Shown here piece by piece: positions 5,113-7,458 of a stretch of DNA of 7,458 bases. The position numbers and the translations under genes were made by a program. Each line of letters opens with the position of its first letter. The stretch's first letter is position 1. Below the pieces are notes generated by a model. The model searched no databases. It worked only from the letters and a program-made list of their open reading frames with translations, and had not been told where the DNA came from. This DNA is from JBQCEE01 sp051960575 (lineage in GTDB: Bacteria; Actinomycetota; Actinomycetes; Mycobacteriales; Jatrophihabitantaceae): NCBI RefSeq assembly GCF_051960575.1, contig NZ_JBQCEE010000400.1, forward strand, positions 1 to 7,458, written 5' to 3'.

Positions 5113-6089
5113 CCCCGTGCTCCTTCGGCGCCGCGCTCGGCCAGTTCCCGCGCGGCCTGCAGATACCCGACCGCACCCCTCGAGCCCGCATCGTAGGTGA
5201 TGACCGTCTGCCCGTAACCGGGCGCCTCGGACACCCGGACGTTGCGCGGGATGACCGGCGTGAGCACCTTCTCGGCGAAGTGGTTGCGCACCTCCTCGCC
5301 GACCTGGTCGGCGAGTCTCGTACGGCCGTCGTGCATGGTGAGCAGCACCGTCGAGACGTCGAGCACCGGGTTCAGATGCGCCTTGACGAGTTCGACGGTG
5401 TTCAGCAACTGGGCCAGGCCCTCGAGCGCGTAGTACTCGCACTGGATCGGGATGAGCACCTCGCGGCCGGCGACGAGGGCGTTCAGCGTCAGCAGGCCGA
5501 GCGACGGCGGGCAGTCGATGAGGATGTAGTCGACGCCCGGCCCCTCGGCGAGGTAGGTGGCCACGGCGTCGGCGAGCCGGTGCTCGCGGCGTTCGGCGAC
5601 GGTCAGCTCGATGTCCGCGCCGGCCAGGTCGAGCGTCGCGGGCACGCAGCGGAGGTTCTCCGAGAACGGGGCGGTCGCGGCGACGGCATCCAGCGACTCG
5701 CCGCCGAGCAGCACGTCGTACGTCGACGGGGTCCCGACCGGGTGGTCGACGCCGAGCGCCGTGCTGGCGTTGCCCTGTGGGTCGAGATCGACGAGCAGGA
5801 CGCGCAACCCGTGCAGCGCGAGCGCGGCCGCGATGTTCACGGCGGTGGTCGTCTTGCCGACGCCGCCCTTCTGGTTCGCGACCGTCAGGACGCGGGGCGC
5901 GGCAGGCCGGGGCCACTCCTCGTCGATCCGAAGGTTGCGCATGAGCACTGCCCGCGCCGCGGCACGGCCGATCGGGTTCCCCGACAGGTCGCCGAACACC
6001 GTTTCACGTGGAACCGAGGCGCCGCGTGTTTCACGTGGAACGTCGACGAGACCGACGCTGGTGCTGGTTCCCGCGCTGCTGTCGCTCAT
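5109..6089 (-). CDS. parA: Chromosome-partitioning ATPase ParA (Soj-type)
   Basis: 326 residues. ParA is a deviant-Walker ATPase that binds the nucleoid when ATP-bound and is released by ParB, driving origin movement. Motifs: Walker A KGGVGKTT at 74-81, with the signature Lys74; DLDPQGN at 101-107; Walker B with DYILIDCPPSLG at 187-198. The N-terminal extension of about 65 residues before the ATPase core resembles that of mycobacterial ParA, including a GNPIGRAA stretch (37-44) like the DTPIGAAA I recall there. Residues 17-21 and 26-30 are both VPRET and are encoded by the two parS sites. ATG 6089 is supported by GGAG 10 nt upstream and by the conserved extension; a later Met50 would lose the parS-coded segment. 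It overlaps rsmG by 59 bp and parB by 4 bp, so it is very probably translated from the same message. Confidence 0.95.
   Translation of the reverse strand: MSDSSAGTSTSVGLVDVPRETRGASVPRETVFGDLSGNPIGRAAARAVLMRNLRIDEEWPRPAAPRVLTVANQKGGVGKTTTAVNIAAALALHGLRVLLVDLDPQGNASTALGVDHPVGTPSTYDVLLGGESLDAVAATAPFSENLRCVPATLDLAGADIELTVAERREHRLADAVATYLAEGPGVDYILIDCPPSLGLLTLNALVAGREVLIPIQCEYYALEGLAQLLNTVELVKAHLNPVLDVSTVLLTMHDGRTRLADQVGEEVRNHFAEKVLTPVIPRNVRVSEAPGYGQTVITYDAGSRGAVGYLQAARELAERGAEGARG
6001..6014. other. parS site 1 (GTTTCACGTGGAAC)
   Basis: This is the core of the bacterial centromere site bound by ParB. It lies in parA and codes for residues 26-30 (VPRET). It is the downstream of two identical 14-bp cores spaced 27 bp apart. 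Confidence 0.93.
6028..6041. other. parS site 2 (GTTTCACGTGGAAC), overlapping the rsmG stop
   Basis: Same 14-bp core as site 1, with a T at 6027 that extends the match to TGTTTCACGTGGAAC. It codes for parA residues 17-21 (VPRET) and at the same time, in another frame, for the last codons of rsmG; the rsmG stop TGA (6031-6033) is inside it. Confidence 0.94.
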
Positions 6090-6759
6090 GAACTGACTGC
6101 TCCGTGCTCATCCGAAGAACCGCGACCCAGGTGGGGTCGGGGAGCCGGGCGCCGATGGTCTCGACGGACCACGACTCGACTCCTCCGGATCGTAAGGCGG
6201 CACGGTGCTGTTCCAGCTCTTCCCACACCGAAGCGCCCTTCATCGCGAGCAAGGTCGCACCCGGCGCGAGCAACGGACGGCACCAGGTCAGCAGCCGGTC
6301 GAGCGGCGCCACCGCACGGGCGGTCACCCAGTGGCTGGGCGCGACAGCGCGCGCCACCGCAGGTTCCTCGGCGCGACCGCGCACGACCTCGACCCGGTCG
6401 GCCAGGCCGAGCGCGTCGACCGCCTCGTGCAGGAAGGTGGCGCGCCGCAGGAGTGGTTCGACGAGCACGACGCGAAGGTCGGGACGCGCCAGGGCGAGCG
6501 GTAGGCCCGGCAACCCGGCACCGGACCCGACGTCGACGACGCGGGCGTCGGCGGGGACGAGCTCGCCGAGCACCGCGCAGTTGAGCTGGTGGCGGTCCCA
6601 CAACCGCGACACCTCGCGGGGGCCGATGAGGCCGCGCTCGACCCCCGCGGTCGCGAGCAGGTGCGCGAACTGCTGCGCCGCCGGCAGCACGTCGGCGAAG
6701 ACGTCGACGGCCACCGGCGGCGCGGGGGGCAGGGTGCTGCTGTCCTCGGACTCGGTCAC
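6031..6759 (-). CDS. rsmG: 16S rRNA (guanine-N7)-methyltransferase RsmG (GidB)
   Basis: 242 residues. RsmG methylates N7 of G527 (E. coli numbering) in 16S rRNA using S-adenosylmethionine; its loss gives low-level streptomycin resistance in several bacteria. The SAM-binding motif is DVGSGAGLPG at 76-85, with the acidic Glu101 at the end of the next strand (VVLVEPLLRR). Upstream, GPREVSRLWDRHQLNCAVL (46-64) is the family's N-terminal signature, and RAVAPLDRLL (148-157) and MKG (173-175) are also typical. The C-terminal tail (about 218-242) is basic and low in complexity; it overlaps parA and carries a parS site in its DNA, so its sequence may reflect DNA rather than protein needs. The start is GTG 6759; I see no clear ribosome site before it, and with jag ending 29 bp upstream, re-initiation or coupling is plausible. 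Confidence 0.94.
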   Translation of the reverse strand: MTESEDSSTLPPAPPVAVDVFADVLPAAQQFAHLLATAGVERGLIGPREVSRLWDRHQLNCAVLGELVPADARVVDVGSGAGLPGLPLALARPDLRVVLVEPLLRRATFLHEAVDALGLADRVEVVRGRAEEPAVARAVAPSHWVTARAVAPLDRLLTWCRPLLAPGATLLAMKGASVWEELEQHRAALRSGGVESWSVETIGARLPDPTWVAVLRMSTEQSVHERQQRGNQHQRRSRRRST

Positions 6760-6789
6760 GGTCGGCAGCGGCAGGGCGGCTGAGGTGGA

Positions 6790-7332
6790 CTACTGGGCGC
6801 GCAGGACGACGACCCGGCGGTTCGGTTCCTCGCCCTCGGACTCGCTGGTGACGCCGTCGATGCCCGCGATCGCGTCGTGCACGACCTTGCGCTCGAACGG
6901 GTTCATCGGCGACAGGCGCACCGGCTCGCCGTTGTCGAGCACGCGCTGCGCGGTGTCCGCGGCGAGCGTGGTGAGCGTCTGACGCCGCTGCGCGCGGTGG
7001 CCGGAGACGTCGAGCATGAGCCGGCTGCGCACGCCGGTCTGCTGCTGGACGGCGAGGCGGGTGAGCTCCTGGAGCGCGTCGAGCACCTCGCCGCGGGGGC
7101 CGACGAGGGCCTTCAGGTCGCCGCCGACGATGGCCACGACGGCCCGGTCGTTCTCGACGTCGAGGTCGATGTCGCCGTCGTAGTCGACGATGTCGAGCAG
7201 GCGCTCGAGGTAGTCGGCCGCGATGTCGCCCTCGCGGACGAGCAGGCTGTTGCCGCGCTCGCCGCCCTCGGACGGCTCGCCGCCGGCGGTCTCGTCCGCG
7301 GTCGCGTCGGCGGTGGTGTCGGTATCGGTCAC
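6790..7332 (-). CDS. jag: Jag/KhpB-type RNA-binding protein with KH and R3H domains
   Basis: 180 residues. Actinobacterial Jag proteins lack the long N-terminal Jag_N domain of firmicutes; this one has only an acidic, Thr/Ala/Asp-rich head (1-30), then a KH-type RNA-binding domain with the GxxG loop at 78-81 (VGPRGEVLDALQELTRLA) and an R3H domain containing Arg148-x3-His152 (MNPFERKVVHDAI). The C-terminal SESEGEEPNRRVVV segment matches the mycobacterial homologue (Rv3920c, from memory). The family binds RNA and in other bacteria affects cell-wall growth; the exact role here is not shown by sequence. GTG 7332 is chosen because GAAAGG stands 8 nt upstream and the homologues start similarly. It follows yidC by 91 bp and precedes rsmG by 29 bp, the usual arrangement near oriC. 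Confidence 0.93.
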   Translation of the reverse strand: MTDTDTTADATADETAGGEPSEGGERGNSLLVREGDIAADYLERLLDIVDYDGDIDLDVENDRAVVAIVGGDLKALVGPRGEVLDALQELTRLAVQQQTGVRSRLMLDVSGHRAQRRQTLTTLAADTAQRVLDNGEPVRLSPMNPFERKVVHDAIAGIDGVTSESEGEEPNRRVVVLRAQ

Positions 7333-7347
7333 CGGTGCTGCCTTTCG

Positions 7348-7403
7348 GTCGGCCGGCCGACGGGCGCGGGGCCCGTGCCGGGGAGGACGCCGCGGGCGCG
7401 GCG
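7348..7403 (-). other. Structured yidC-jag gap with a palindrome and two hairpins
   Basis: GTCGGCCGGCCGAC at 7348-7361 is a perfect 14-bp palindrome. Beside it, ACGGGC (7360-7365) pairs with GCCCGT (7371-7376) over a 5-nt loop, sharing two bases with the palindrome so that the two folds are alternatives. Further toward yidC, CGCCGC at 7388-7393 pairs with GCGGCG at 7398-7403 over 4 nt. They lie between the yidC stop and the jag ribosome site, so they could act as an attenuator or RNA-processing element. In DNA this rich in G and C, chance is a serious alternative. Confidence 0.35.
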
Positions 7404-7423
7404 CCGGGATCGTGGCCAGTCGG

Positions 7424-7458
7424 TCAGCGACGCTTCTTCGACTGGGCGGGGCGCTTCT
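7424..7458 (-). CDS. yidC: YidC membrane protein insertase, C-terminal end only
   Basis: The minus strand reads KRPAQSKKRR then TGA at 7426-7424, a short basic tail running off the window edge. Position just upstream of jag, in the order yidC-jag-rsmG-parA-parB, identifies it as YidC/Oxa1, the insertase that places proteins in the membrane; its C-terminus is normally basic and cytoplasmic, where it contacts ribosomes. Only ten codons are visible, so identity rests on context. Confidence 0.75.
   Translation of the reverse strand, partial: KRPAQSKKRR

Noticed and set aside
5113..5916. Upstream extension of the parB frame
   Set aside because: It overlaps parA out of frame and is Arg-rich without motifs; parB has a strong ribosome site and a conserved N-terminus at ATG 5112.
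5010..6584. 524-codon plus-strand open frame opposite parA and rsmG
   Set aside because: No family motifs and Arg-rich; parA and rsmG are clearly the real genes.

Overview
This window is a chromosomal, origin-proximal segment of a high-GC actinobacterium. The evidence is the very GC-rich codon use, several GTG starts, and the minus-strand block yidC-jag-rsmG-parA-parB beside a plus-strand cwlM, which is the layout I recall from Mycobacterium tuberculosis (trxC-cwlM-Rv3916c-parB-parA-gid-jag-yidC). The order may be Mycobacteriales, Pseudonocardiales, Jatrophihabitantales or similar; I cannot name a genus. I see no insertion sequence, prophage, CRISPR array, tRNA or rRNA.

Layout. 1-261: GC-rich leader with hairpins and no recognisable gene. 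262-1380 (+): CwlM-like protein, two peptidoglycan-binding domains plus an amidase_3 domain whose first zinc-ligand histidine is Leu. 1390-2061 (-): GNAT acetyltransferase. 2156-3379 (-): AlaA-type alanine/glutamate-pyruvate aminotransferase. 3435-4043 (+): nitroreductase-family flavoprotein. 4045-5112 (-): ParB. 5109-6089 (-): ParA. 6031-6759 (-): RsmG. 6790-7332 (-): Jag/KhpB RNA-binding protein. 7424-7458 (-): last codons of the YidC membrane insertase.

How the parts fit. YidC, Jag, RsmG, ParA and ParB run in one direction with short gaps or overlaps (29 bp jag-rsmG, 59 bp rsmG/parA, 4 bp parA/parB) and are probably co-transcribed, ending at a hairpin just past parB. They couple membrane insertion, 16S rRNA modification and chromosome segregation. 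ParB's DNA targets are in the same window: two parS sites lie inside the first codons of parA, one of them also holding the rsmG stop codon. A third, perfectly palindromic parS-like site lies inside the nitroreductase gene about 2.1 kb away.

The strongest observations are the parS sites embedded in coding sequence (one read in two frames), the third parS-like site, and the one-residue active-site defect in CwlM. A further point is that alaA and the nitroreductase gene sit between the GNAT gene and parB, where the mycobacterial layout I remember has nothing. I see no wholly new system here; this is a conserved core region with some unusual overlaps.
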